Below are positions 22,119 to 33,430 of a DNA stretch of 64,000 nt, piece after piece. The notes beneath the pieces were generated by a model. The model was given only the letters and a program-made list of their open reading frames with translations, was not told the DNA's origin and made no database searches. Made by a program: the position numbers and the translations under genes. The DNA comes from Isoetes taiwanensis (lineage: Eukaryota; Streptophyta; Lycopodiopsida; Isoetales; Isoetaceae): the NCBI GenBank assembly GCA_021234155.1, contig JAJEKV010000053.1:1563307-1627306 (forward strand), given 5' to 3'. Each line of letters begins with the position of its first letter. The stretch's first letter is position 1.

Positions 22119-24360
22119 TTTGTCTATTCGAGATTCCAGATCCGATTTTTGAGCATGAGCAGCAATTGTGTTACTAGGGCATCCATTTGTAGATTTCTCC
22201 TACATGCAACAGCAGGGAATTTTGTCCACATGCATGACAAGGAACAAATTCGGGGGCTTCACCTTCTTGAGTATTTCGTCCATCTCTATGATGAGTCTGA
22301 GGTTAATACATATTTTCCTGGTTATGTAGCCGATAATTCTTGATTTTTGCTATGTGCCAGTGATGCAAAACATCGTCCCTTTCTGTAAGATGGATTCAAC
22401 TCACAGATTTGAAATTGCCTTTGCATTTGCTTGACATAGGGGCTTCAGATTTATGTGCTTCCGGTTCAGCTATAGTGGATGATGCAAAGAATTGGTGGGT
22501 TTGTAAAGTTTACAATTTTTTACTATTTCGTAACTTGGAGCTCAGTTTGGAAGGCTTGCAGAAGGCCTGTCTTGATAATTCTATGTCACGAGCTAGCAAT
22601 TAAAATTTCACAACAAAACATGATTGCAGGTAAACTTAAGGTAAACTTAAACTCTGTGGGCTTATGAACAATCTTTTGATTCCAGTATTACTTTTAAATC
22701 TCATTGTTGTTTGTCCGATCTATGAGACTGCATGACTTCTGTTGTGGATAATGGAAATAGTCACTCACTTCAATTTGTTCCAGGGATAAGCATGGAAGAT
22801 ATATGACACAGTTGTATTCGGCGTTGTAAAAATGATTTGGAGTAATGGTTTTCATTATTAATAAATTCTATAATTACATGCTACCTCATATTTTTTTTCC
22901 GGGGTTCCGAAAACTTTTTGGAATTTTCCCTTATATGATTTCCTAAGATTTCAAGGGTTTTGGCTACCGGAAAACAATTCCGATATACCAAAAATTGGAA
23001 AATTTGTTCAGCCTTGACTTGATTTGGGGTTCAACTTTGCCCCTTTCTGATTTCGTAGCCTTCTAATCCGGCATGCATATGCCACGACCGCTGCCGCATA
23101 TTCAAGGTAAGGTAATGGCTTGCCCAACCAGCCAAGTTTGAGACCACATCCGTTCGATGATTCGGAGATGCGAGCCTCAACTGCCCAAAGGCCAGATAAA
23201 GACTGGGCAAGAACAAATCTAACAGAGCAAAGCTGTAAGCTCTCACGTTTCTGTTTGTCTTGATGATGTTTTAAATTGGACTCTTATGTCGTTTCCAGAG
23301 CCTTTTTATCTGTTGTAAACTAAGGAAGGTTGAGATTGATTTCTTTTCAGGTCATTGTTTCTCTGGGATCATCCTTAGACCACAGTTTTCTTGAGCTTCA
23401 GGCGTCTAGGTTGTTGCATAATAGGTGTTCTATAGTAGGATCCTAAGCTTCTGTGGATGCAGGCATATACCAAATCATGGAGTGATCTCTCCAGCCTTTC
23501 TCTTCTCCCGTCCTATAAACTAATATTCCGGCAGGGATCCATAAACGACTTTAGCAAGAAGGTATTTCATCTGCTATGCTTGACATTTATGTATTCTTTG
23601 CATTTGGCAGGTGCAGACAAACACAATATTTTAACACTGGAGGTATATCAGCATATCCTCATTCTTGCCTTATTGTTTCATATGTGTTTCATAATTTAGG
23701 TAGGATGACTCAGTTTACTTTGTGAGATTTATACAGAGTACTAGACTATATGGTTATGGAGATGTAATTTGCAGGTAGCAATAGTCTTCCAAAGAACTTA
23801 TGGCAGAGCAGATGTTTGAAGCAAATACCCAAGCAATCATTTCCATTTTCTCTACAAGTACGTAAGCCTATGCAAATGCTCATTCATTTCTTGCTTCTCT
23901 TATCTTCCTTGCCTGTCATCTGATTGCATATATAACAATTATTATACAGTTATACAGTTAGGCAGCGTTCAAGGCAACACCGATTTTGTGATCATGTTTT
24001 AGTCTGGTAATGAAATTATGCTTTTGATTGGCTTTTTTACATTACATACTACATAACATACAGTTATCCTTTATTTGCAAGGTTAATTTTGTGGAAAAGT
24101 GCTTGAAGTACCTATATAAACATTTGATTCGCACAAAATGGAACATCATTATCATTATCAACAGAGGCCCTTACAGCTGGTCTATTCTATTGTTTAAAGT
24201 GGAATGGTGGATCTATAAATGCTCAGGGGGCCATGTAGTTATGTTTTATATTGTTTACATCTTTTGACAGATCTGACTGCTCTCGGCATTTGGCTCACTG
24301 TTGTAGCAGAAGGGGATTTTGTTTGGCATTTAAAACGCAAAGCCAGAGTGGCTAATTTTC
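22119..24360. other. Probable 3' flank and non-coding DNA; possible exon at 23460-23561
   Basis: Up to about 22400 this may be LEA 3' UTR. Further on, a stretch at about 23460-23561, bounded by GCAG and AAG/GTATTT, stays open and reads 'QAYTKSWSDLSSLSLLPSYK'. I do not recognise it. Nothing else is supported. Confidence 0.3.
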
Positions 24361-24384
24361 ATCTCTTAATTCATTTTTGTCTTG

Positions 24385-24856
24385 CAGTGTTCTGACATGG
24401 TGCATCATTCATCCATTTTCAATTGTGAGAACAGTTATATTCCAGGTATTTGAGAAACATTTGGATTTGTTCTCTTTGCATAATTGTGATAATCTTTGGT
24501 TTTATTGAATTTTGCACAAGTAGCATTCCACTGCATTTTATCAGCACTGCTTTCTCTGATGTCGTTTCTTGATAGTGTTTGTTGTTTATGTGAAAAGGCA
24601 AGCTCTTCAAAACAAAGGCCTTTAGTATATTTGGTTGCATGATCATGGTATAAAAGCACAACTTTTGTGATTCTTAGCATTGGGGAAGCTATAGATTTGC
24701 CGTTCAGCCTGCTGGACCTTCACTTTCCCTTTGTTTATTTCTCAATGGCCCTTTGATGAGTGATATAGAACAGAAAACTAAGGAATATGGGCATCCTGTT
24801 GCTGTGATGAGAGTTATAGTCGATGTGGAGAGTAGGGACATTTAATGTGGAGTGCA
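24385..24856 (+). other. Possible exons of an unrecognised gene, upstream of the GT47 exons
   Basis: A GT-AG-bounded stretch (about 24388-24444) and an open stretch after CTTAG (about 24679-24846, reading 'GSYRFAVQPAGPSLSLCLFL' to 'VAVMRVIVDVESRD') have a coding look. They have no family signature that I recognise. They precede the GT47 exons in the same orientation and might belong to the same gene. Confidence 0.3.
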
Positions 24857-25080
24857 GGAACGGATCATTAGCCTTGACGAGAAATCTAACCCTCTCTTCT
24901 ATATCTCACTTTTGTTTGACGATTCTTGCTTCTCATAGGCCCATCTTGATTCAAGAGTTTTGTTAATTTGTGGTAATATAGTTTTTTTTTTAACTAAGCA
25001 ATCCATGAAAGAGTCAGCATTGTTTTCTTTGTATGCCTAATTTATCCTGATTGGTTTTTGCATGTTGGAACTGCTTGTAG

Positions 25081-25440
25081 TGCCAAGAGGGATGGTTTGG
25101 AATTGACTGCAGCATTCCCTCAAGAACAAGTTTGATGGATAAGCTACATCAAGATATGTTTGCTAACATGTCTATAGAGCATGGAGCAGAGTCGTCTCAC
25201 TTGGGGTCACATCGAACAGGAGGCCGTTGATCTATATCTCTGAGTTGCCACTGGAGTACAAAAATCATTTATTAGAGGTCATCATCTTTTTCATTTGTCA
25301 TTCTTGATTTTGTAATGACTTGAATCAGAACTAAAATAAAATCTATATTGTAGGATCGGCATTATAGAGGTAGTTGTGTCAATCGCGGATATGGTGCAAA
25401 TAGTGCGACAATATGGAGTGGTCAGCTCTATGGTGCAGAG
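25081..25440 (+). pseudogene. GT47 exostosin-family glycosyltransferase fragment (ExAD-like)
   Basis: Exon a (25081-25277, after CTTGTAG) encodes the EGF-like end 'CQEGWFGIDCSIPS' and, one frame over, 'RRPLIYISELPLEYKNHLLE'. Exon b (25354-25440, after TTGTAG) encodes 'DRHYRGSCVNRGYGANSATI' then 'WSGQLYGAE' and ends at a GT donor. The order EGF-like motif, 'RPLIY.(Y)(D/E)LP.E(F/Y)', 'CVNR.Y', 'LYG(A/S)' is that of plant exostosin-type GT47 proteins such as the extensin arabinosyltransferase ExAD, a Golgi enzyme. The two parts of exon a are in different frames, so an indel lies near 25200-25220. Catalytic-domain exons do not follow. It is a broken or partial gene. Confidence 0.65.
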
Positions 25441-25584
25441 GTAGGTGTTAATACTGTATACTTGCAAATTTGTAACGCATACTATAAGCATTGCAATCTC
25501 ATTATGCAAGCTACCTTCACTGTGCCAGAAATATAAAAAGGAAAGAAACTTTTGTTAACATCTAAATGAGACACATAATGTCTA

Positions 25585-25842
25585 TCAGTTGAAACGAATT
25601 GAAAAAGACGCACCATTTGATAAGTCCAGATGCCGTTTTAAGATGACTGAAGAGTTCCCACCTTCATGAAAATCGATCTCAGAACTTATGTTTACAAATT
25701 GCCTGCTGCTAAAAGTAAAATGATCCTCGTGGAAAGGGGGAAAGCTGAAAGAAGTAGTCTCATTTTCAATCAAGCCAGATGTCGTATTGCTGAAAAGCAG
25801 CTGGATTAAACAGAGGAAGACAGAGTATGCAGTGTATTCCAT
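25585..25842 (-). pseudogene. L-type lectin N-terminal fragment with signal peptide
   Basis: The 85-codon frame starts 'MEYTAYSVFLCLIQLLFSNT' (short n-region, hydrophobic core, small residues: a signal peptide). It continues with 'ENETTSFSFPPFHEDHF', which matches the first beta strand of legume-type lectin domains found in secreted lectins and lectin receptor kinases. It then reads 'SNGASFSIRFN' and stops. A full lectin domain needs about 230 residues, so only the start is present. It lies antisense to, and just downstream of, the GT47 exons. Confidence 0.45.
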
Positions 25843-27256
25843 AGTGAAGGGCAGAATTTTGGAGCTAAGGAGGAGAACCCATTAACTGGGTGGAAGAAAT
25901 GAAGGCCGGATCTGACTATGGAGATGGGAGTTTGGCTATGGGAGATAGAAAATCCTGGTCATGGTGCCGTGGGGCCTTTGTTGGCGGCTAAAGTTTGGTT
26001 CAATTATTATTCTATTTAAGCCGTTTGTTTTATAGTGTGAGGTCTATTAGGTGCCGTGTCAAAGCAAGGTTCCTAGAAGTTGTTATTTATGACTTCTTAG
26101 AAGACCATGAGCCGAAGGAAAAAAACATATCATATCCTTTGGCTATTTATTGATTAAGATTTGTTTGAAGTAGAGGGCATTTCGTTCGTAGCAAATTTAC
26201 CTAACTTAAATTTACAACCAATTTCTTGAAGTCTTTCTCCGGTTGTATTGGGATACTAACTAAGGTAAGCTAACTGGCATTAGCCGGGAGCTGGAGCTTC
26301 AAACCAGGAAGCATTGACACTTACTTAACTTACCCTAACAATGCCATACTGAGGAGTGGTTTTTGTGTCTATTGTTTGCTTCTTGGCTCTCGAGCTCCTA
26401 GCTATGCTTTCCATCGAAAAGTCACCAACTTACCCTAACAATACCATAACTGAAGAGTGGTTTTTTGTGTTACTATTGTTTGCTTCTTGGCTCTCAAGCT
26501 CCTAGCTATGGTTTCCATCTAAAAGTCACCGGTTTAGCATGTCATAAGGAATTTGTGTTTCCAATTGTTATCTCTTGATGTTGTTCCCAAATGTTATTTC
26601 TTGATACCACATGGCAATTAAATAGTGTACTACCAAAGACATCTGTTCAAATTCCAATGTAACTTTCCTCATTTTGCAAATGCTGTGGAACATAAGGAAC
26701 TAGAGGTGTAGAGAGAGCAAGGAATTAGTCTTACCCTATATGGCACTTACCTTTTTTCTTCGAAAGGTAGAAAAAATGGATTCTCACTTTATTTTGAACT
26801 GTTCTATGCCCTATATGTACATTCTTAAGTTCTTAAGCGGGATCATGAAGGTCTATGGCCATTACACAAATTCAGTACCTAATTGAGGCTAAATATGGAA
26901 GGGTTTGGATCTACAACATCGAATCAACATTGTGGCCCAATGCAACTCTTTTGTTGTTCCAGTTTTTTCATTCTGTTTATGTTTTAGAGGTTAATGAAGT
27001 ACCAACAGTAGCTTGCCTTCTAATTGCTGTTATTCTGATAGAACGAAAATAACCAATAGGCCCATTGCAATCCTTAATTGACATCAGCTTAGAAGTTGAG
27101 TTGTTCTCATTATCATAGTTGGTGAGGCGATGCTTGCTTGCTGAGGGACATTCATGAACATGATAGGTCATATCAAATTTAGAGCATTGCAATAGAAGGT
27201 AGTCCTACTGCAAAAGAGATGTTGGCATGCTTAAGATTAATCAAGTATTCTTATGA
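25843..27256. other. Intergenic DNA with a 100-bp tandem duplication
   Basis: A unit starting AACTTACCCTAACAATNCCATA occurs at 26327-26426 and again at 26427-26527 with a few differences. No gene is recognised. Element A is inserted at the right end of this region. Confidence 0.4.
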
Positions 27257-27261
27257 AGATG

Positions 27262-28799
27262 TGTGACGTCCCCTATTCGTATACGGTGCACTCACCGTAC
27301 ACAAACAGGAGTTCATCCCCCATACCAACTCCATGCCGATATAGGGCCCCCCACCTAACACTGCAACCGTGACGGGTTCCAGTGGGAAGAGTGAAGGGGT
27401 CATTTACCCCGCCTCCCCGTGGTCTACCTAGTCATGAAGCGTAAAACATACATGTCGCCGTATATAACATAAGCACATAGCCACCTCGAAGGGTGGTCCA
27501 TCACATCCGCATAAACAAGGTGAGCACAATACATATGGGGAGTTCCTACCCAAGGCTCACTCAAGGGAATGACTGACGGCTTGGGTCTCCGTGAGATCAT
27601 TGCGCATGCACTTCATGGCAATGGATTTGGTCGGCATAAGAACATGGCGAGGGTTGTCCACTCCATCCGCCTCCCCCCGGTACACTTTGCGAGTAGGTTG
27701 AAAAGTGTTGGGACCTCGACCGTAGCCCTCCGGGATGCATAGCCGAAAGGGCTATTCCTCGGTTCATCCTCCCACCCGGATGGGGCAGGTAGGGATCCCC
27801 TCCGCAGATCTACCACTGACTCAAGGTGACTAGAGGGCCACCGCCTTATTCGACCGAACCCATCGGAAAGTGAACACCACTTCACGGGTGTCGAGCCCAT
27901 GCCTTGCCCACACGCAGTGGGCAAGCCATCAAACCTAGTCACAATGATCCCCGGTAGGGCTTTTACACACCGTGAGGGATCGCTCAAGAGTCGACAGAAC
28001 CTCCTTCTTTAGGTCTCAGGCCCGCCCCTTCTAGAGATACATCATCCACATACATCATAAGAGAACTAAAGAACAAGATCTAATCTATATCATAGAGTTA
28101 GGGTTCTTTAGTTAGAGGCTGGTATCTAGGGATCTAGAAGGCTGTTATGGCCAATTTAATAGGCTAAACCTAATGATTCTATAACCTAAAATAGGGTTTA
28201 GACTATCTAGCCGGCCAAATACCGATCCTTGAGTGGCTCCCTCGACCGAGCTCGACCATCCCGTTGGAAACGCCGAATCAAGGGAAACCAATGATGCAAC
28301 TCTCTCGTGGGTCTGGGATGCGATTTTGGTCGTTGAGGCAGCCAAAACAGTTTCTAAAACCCTAAAAACGAAAAATTGGGCAATTTAGGGTTTCTTTCCT
28401 TTAATAGACAAGGGGTTGGCTAGGGTTTCCAATTATCCCCTTTAGGCATGTGGGATAATTGGAATGGGCCCACTTGCCATTAATGGCTAGGTGGCAAAAT
28501 GTGCCCACATGGAAATGTGTGCACATTAATGAAGGTGCACATTGGAAAATGTGCACATTAATTGCACCTATGGGTATGGCCCACTTGGCATAAGGTGTCC
28601 ATATGGAAATGTGTGCCCACATTAATGTGTACATTGAGAGATGTGCACATTAATGCCAATGCACATTTCTAGCAAGTTGCCCCCAGGGCTACCCACTTGG
28701 CTATATGTCGGACACGCTACGGGATGGCGGTAATGCGCTGATTTAGGTAAAGACAAGATAATGGCCCCGGGACCGTGATAATCGCCCCGAAACGCCACA
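27262..28799 (-). repeat. Element A 3' LTR
   Basis: It starts TGTGACGTCCCC (27262) and ends ...CGCCACA (28799) in plus-strand reading. It pairs with 48657-50304. The stretch 28437-28690 is almost identical to 49935-50213, while the CG-rich outer parts differ by many small indels. A block of about 110 bp present in the 5' LTR (about 49400-49530) is missing here. A cluster of CACATTAATG-like motifs lies at 28490-28660. Confidence 0.9.
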
Positions 28800-28812
28800 T
28801 TCTCCCCACCTT
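28800..28812 (-). other. Element A polypurine tract
   Basis: On the minus strand the sequence AAGGTGGGGAGAA directly precedes the 3' LTR. This is the primer site for plus-strand DNA synthesis. The same site in element C reads AAGGAGGGGAGAA. Confidence 0.75.
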
Positions 28813-29653
28813 GAAATGATGTCGTCCGGCAGATCGGGGTCTCCCCACCTTGGGATCATCCTAACCCGCAATCAACCCGATACATAATGATAAACTACTA
28901 TGATACTTACACATTTATTAAGATTACCTTTTAAGATAATATTTTTAGGACATTATCACTTTTATATTATGAAATAACTTATCAATTCATAACATCATTA
29001 AAAAAGCTACTCAAAAATTTCACTTAACGTTGACAATTAAGTTTATCAAAATTAAAATTAACGTCCCGAGGTATTTTCATTCCTTGCAACACATTCCAAC
29101 AAAATTTGTGTTGCAAGTCTTCGTGAGCTCGACCTCCTTGCCCTCCCGAGCTTTATTGGCCTCAGTGCCGACACTACGTTAGTACCATTTAATTATTAAT
29201 AAAATTTTGGTTATATGGTGACCACCCCACCTATCTACATGGATGCATGGCTAATCTCCTACAGAGGGAAGAGGGTGAATCTTCCATTATGGTGCTGAGA
29301 GAGCCTATTATATGCCTATATGCCATGCATGCCTACACCCTAGTTGCCCAAATAAGGAGGATAGGTCCTTCCCTCAGATATGGGGTGGAAGGCCCGATTC
29401 CTCCTATCAAAGCATATATGGGGCTAGAGGTGCTTTTCCTATCGCTGCATTCCTTCATGACCTCCTTTCTTCGAGGTCGCCTACTCCGGGGACGGTAGAC
29501 TTTCTAATCTACCTTCCACTCACCAGCGGAAACGCGGTCATGCCTACATTGACATTACACCACGCCCCTAGAGATCACCGTAGTGGTCCCATCATCGGTA
29601 ACAACGCATGCACCCATACCAAGCATAGGTTGCATGCGTGAGATTAATCTTAA

Positions 29654-30930
29654 CTAACATAGAATTAATCTACACAAATCGACATGCCCGAGCCGATTTC
29701 TTCGAGATGACCTTGCCGGCCCCATTGCTCCATAAACCGTGGGTACTTGTTTTACTAAATCTTTCTTTAGTACCCATGTCGCGTCTTCCACTGGCAAGTG
29801 TTTCCACTTGACCAAATACTGGAGGAATTCTGATCTCCTCGTTTTCTTGAAAGCTTTATCAAGAATCAATTCTGGAATTATTTCCAGCTGTTCCTCCGTC
29901 ATTTCCAACAACGTTGGAGTGTCCAAGACTTCGTCTGGATTTGGAGTGTGCTTCTTTAACAAACTCACGTGGAAGACCTTATGAATCTTTAGGTGTGCTG
30001 GCAAGTCTAGTTTGTAGGATTGATTGCCTACTCTCTTGACTATTCTGAAAGGTCCAGCCCACCTTGGAGCAAGCTTCTTGCAATTCCCGATCCTGAGCTT
30101 TGCCTGCTTTACCTTGATCTTGAGCCAAACATCATCTCCAACTTTGAACTCTCTGAATGTTCGATGCTTGTCGGCGATGCTCTTCTGACGACTTCTTGCT
30201 GCCAGCAGATACCCTCGAACTTCTTCCACAAGCTGCTGCATATCGGCCAACATCTGCTGTGAAACTTCCACTTTTGACACGGGGTTGTGCCAAGTGTCCG
30301 AGTTAGGTAATCGATAGTCGTAATTGATCATAAACGGCGACATTTGGGATGATTCCTGCTTGGTGCTGTTGTATGCAAACTCCACCAAGTAAATAAATTC
30401 TTCCCACATACCTTGCTTATTCCGCATATAGTTTCGTAGCATGTCCTCTAAAATCCTCGTTGGTCCGCCTCCGCTTGGCCATCCGTCCGAGGATGATATG
30501 CCGCGCTCATGGATAGCTTCGTCCGGATTGTCGCAAAGAGGTCCCGCCAAAAGGCCATGAACTTCGATCCCCGCGCCGGAGATAATTTCCCTTGGCATGC
30601 CATGAAGCCTAAAGATCTCTTTTGGTGAAGAGCTTCACTGTATCCATAGCCGATCTCGTGGTCCCCGCAAGGCACAAATGTGCCATCTTCGACAACTTGT
30701 CGACCACTACCATCAAGGCATCTTTCCCTCTTACGGTCCTTGGGAGCCCCTTGTGGATGAAATCCATGCTAATCACCTCCCACTTAGCGCTTTGGCACCG
30801 CTAATGGCTCTAAGGCTCGAATTGAGCTGCTCGCCTTTGTCCGCCGACATAGCCGGTATTCTCTCGATGTAGCGAAGCTACTTGCTTCTTCATTCCCTCG
30901 CCAATAATAGTCTTGGGCAGACTTTGAAAT
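29654..30930 (-). pseudogene. Element A integrase with C-terminal chromodomain
   Basis: The 314-codon frame 30598-29654 covers the integrase C-terminal half: 'EFIYLVEFAYNSTKQESSQM', the GPY/F-type module 'KLAPRWAGPFRIVKRVGNQS' with 'YKLDLPAHLKIHKVFHVSLL', then a chromodomain (about 29738-29877) 'DKAFKKTRRSEFLQYLVKWK' with 'EDATWVLKKDL'. Upstream, in shifted frames (30675-30448), lies the last catalytic block 'MSAAYHPRTDGQAE' with its glutamate. Further up, to about 30930, are eroded remains of the catalytic core and the zinc-binding H2C2 region ('YYW'). Integrase inserts the cDNA, and the chromodomain marks this as a chromovirus. Frameshifts make it inactive. Confidence 0.85.
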
Positions 30931-31199
30931 ATGTTTTCATGAATCCCGATGGCCAGCTATTGGGCTGTTGTAGTGTCATGGAGGATCAATTTCCTTATAC
31001 CGATGATTCGGCACGCACAACTTGTTCTTATGGTATAACAAGCTTGCCTTCCTTCTTATAATGTTTAAAGGCTTCCCGCTTTATCCGTTTCTAGCCTCCC
31101 TCGAGAGGCTTGCCCATACTTCCTTGAAATCCACATCCGCTGGCAAAGACTCTTCAATCTTTCTTACCAAAGTCGCCGGAGAGCCCGAAATTGCATTGC

Positions 31200-31430
31200 A
31201 ATGCACTCTAGTTGTCGGGTGCCTTGAAAGCATTCTGCTACCACATTGAGCTTCCCCGGCTTGTAGACTATATCAAAGTCATACTCTTCAAGGAACTCCA
31301 TCCACCTTCTCTCTTTTCCAGGTTGAGGTGTGGTTTCGCGCGGAATACATACCGAGGCTTAGCTATTTGCTTCGCAACTTGTCGAGCACCTTGTCTTCTT
31401 TGCTTCCTTCCGATTCGCTCACTAATCTCA
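31200..31430 (-). pseudogene. Element A RNase H/connection remnant
   Basis: The minus strand reads 'KPRYVFRAKPHLNLEKR' in one frame and '[20 protein letters not shown]' in the next. The second piece equals the RNase H end in element C ('[20 protein letters not shown]'). Immediately upstream on the minus strand comes the protease end, not RT, so the whole RT palm is absent between them. Confidence 0.65.
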
Positions 31431-31439
31431 AGCTTGAAA

Positions 31440-31960
31440 AATGTATGCCACTTGCTCACTCTTGATGCACTTGAACAGCCGCTTAGAGACATACACCGCA
31501 TGATGGAAATAACTTCCTTAATTCGGTATCTCAATAATCTTGCCGCCGGGTGTTGGGAAGGTCACCTTCCGCTTTCCACAATCGATAATGGCCCCTGCTG
31601 GTCCAAGGTACTCCATTCCTATAATCAAGTCAGACTTGCCAATGCCCATTACTTGCCCCCATTTGATATTAATCCACGCAAGTCGATGTCGGTTAATTCT
31701 CTTGCTGTCGTCATTTATTGCCCCACTTGCTAAGACAACGGGCCTTGGCTTTTGACTTTAGTGGTTTCAACTTCAACATTTGAACCATTCTGGGGATGCA
31801 AAGTTATGGCTACTTCCCTGAGTCTATCAAGACTATGAATGACTTGGTCTTAGCCTTCCCTACCGGGAAATTACTTTATACCGGCTCTCCGCTTGCTCGT
31901 ATCTATTATGGCAAAGATATGACACTCACCCTGAATGTAGTCGCCTTCGCCGCCGCCGTC
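31440..31960 (-). pseudogene. Element A protease remnant
   Basis: The minus strand encodes 'SDLIIGMEYLGPAGAIIDCG' then 'KRKVTFPTPGG', the C-terminal half of a gypsy retropepsin ('YDLIIGMDWL...A.IDC..K.V.F'). It is followed by 'HHAVYVSKRLFKCIKSEQVA', a linker commonly placed before RT. The N-terminal active-site part (31760-31870) is scrambled by indels but keeps an 'LIDSG'-like stretch. Confidence 0.6.
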
Positions 31961-31984
31961 GTCGAGACAGTGTCCCAATCTCCC

Positions 31985-32835
31985 CACCCGCTTAGCCGCA
32001 CTCATGACGTAAGGGGCAGCTCGTCCTATGGCCTGGCTGGAAGCACCCGGCAAAGCCGCTTATGCACTCCCCGCCTCTTTTCCTTGGGTATCGCCTTCAA
32101 AAAGGATCGTGACCGCTTTGGAGTAGTTTGACCCTCCCGCTTGTCCTTGAAGGACACCCGCTTTTCTCCTGCCGCTTCCCCCGGTTGCCACCATATGGGG
32201 CTCTAGCGGACCTCGACTGGGCTGCTCTAGGGCTATAGTTCCTCGGCCGCCTTGCCTTTGTCCCGAAATGCTGCCGCTTCTGCCTGCTATTTTCGGAGGG
32301 TCCCGCCCCTTGCAAGCTTATAGCCTTGACTCGCTTTGATACTTGTCTTAGGGTTTATTGCCCTCACAAGTTTATGGATCTCCTCATTCAGCCCTCAATA
32401 TAGCTTTCTCCGCATGCTTCTCACCCAATTTTGGCATACAAAATTTCAGACCTCATGAATTCCTCTTCAGATATTTACGACTGATTGTTTCCCTGTTGGA
32501 GCCTATAGAACCGCTGCATCATCTTGGACTTATGTTCCTTTGAACGTAATGGCGCTTTGAAGGCTTTAGCAAACTTCCCGAACTTACAAGCATCCCCGCT
32601 AAGCCATGTGCCTTTGCATAACCCTTTCCACCAAATCCGGCGTTCCCTTCAAGTTGGTCACCGTTGCCACTCTTCCTTTGTCTTTATCCTTCATGCCATA
32701 AGCATTGCCGTACTCACTCATCTCGTCCAGCCATGCCTCTCGCTTCTAATCCTGACTGTTCTCCCCGAACTGCTCCGGGCTTCCGGCCTTCCATACATTG
32801 CCCAAAGCGGAATCTACCTTCTTCGGTAGTCGAGG
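31985..32835 (-). pseudogene. Element A gag, C-terminal part with zinc knuckle
   Basis: From the B insertion point downwards the minus strand carries 'LPKKVDSALGNVWKAG' and 'AWLDEMSEYGNAYGMKDKDK'. These match element C gag ('YRKTVDTAITSIWKN' and 'SWLDEMKEFGKSYGMTKKG'). Near 31990-32060 it carries 'CFQPGHRTSCPLRHEC', a chromoviral CCHC knuckle with its first Cys pair blurred. Gag forms the capsid and binds the RNA. Several frameshifts are present. The N-terminal part lies beyond element B (43893-44250). Confidence 0.7.
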
Positions 32836-33415
32836 TGTTTGGGGTCTGGGTTCGAACTCCTGGAAGACAGCCCTCTCCTGGAGGACCCGTGGATCTAATG
32901 AGAGAGTCCGGGGACTATGTCACGCTGGGATTTGTCAAGGAGAAGAAAAGAAGAGAACAGAACAAATGAAAGAAAGATGATAAGCTTCCTTGATATCAAT
33001 GATGAAAATACATGAGCTCTCGCAATAGAGAGAAAACCGAAAGGAGACAAGACTCAAAACTCATCTAAAAACTTATGAGCTAACTCTACTCATATATATA
33101 GTACAATGGCCTTGGGCCCAATATAGACACTCGGATCGATCTCGGTGCCGACTCGAAGGAGGCCCCGATTTGTGAAAAGTTGGCGGCGCCTCTTGAAGTG
33201 CCTAGAATCACGCCGACGATAAGCGGGCGTGACGGGCCGCCACTTGTCCGGCGGGCGCCTGTTGTTGACCGCCAAAGGCTTTGATCAAGCGTGGCTCGCT
33301 TAGTCTTCTCTCGTGGAGGCTTGGATGTCCCAACCAGTGGTTGACCGAGGATCTTTGAGCTTGACCTGGTCCGACGATGCATGAATAGTCCCCGCATCAG
33401 AGGCACAGACTAACA
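32836..33415 (-). repeat. Element B 3' LTR
   Basis: About 580 bp, highly similar to 43323-43892 apart from small indels at CG-rich spots. A shared minus-strand CTATATATATGAG stretch (around 33090-33103) is the likely LTR TATA box. Both LTRs also share the long exact tract around 32960-33110 (for example GATAAGCTTCCTTGATATCA). Confidence 0.9.
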
Positions 33416-33430
33416 CTCCCCCACCAAACG
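33416..33430 (-). other. Element B polypurine tract
   Basis: Minus-strand GTTTGGTGGGGGAG directly precedes the 3' LTR start TGTTAGTCTG. Confidence 0.65.

Noticed and set aside
32358-32980. Plus-strand open frames over element A gag and the element B LTR
   Set aside because: They overlap minus-strand gag and LTR sequence and show no domain; shadows.
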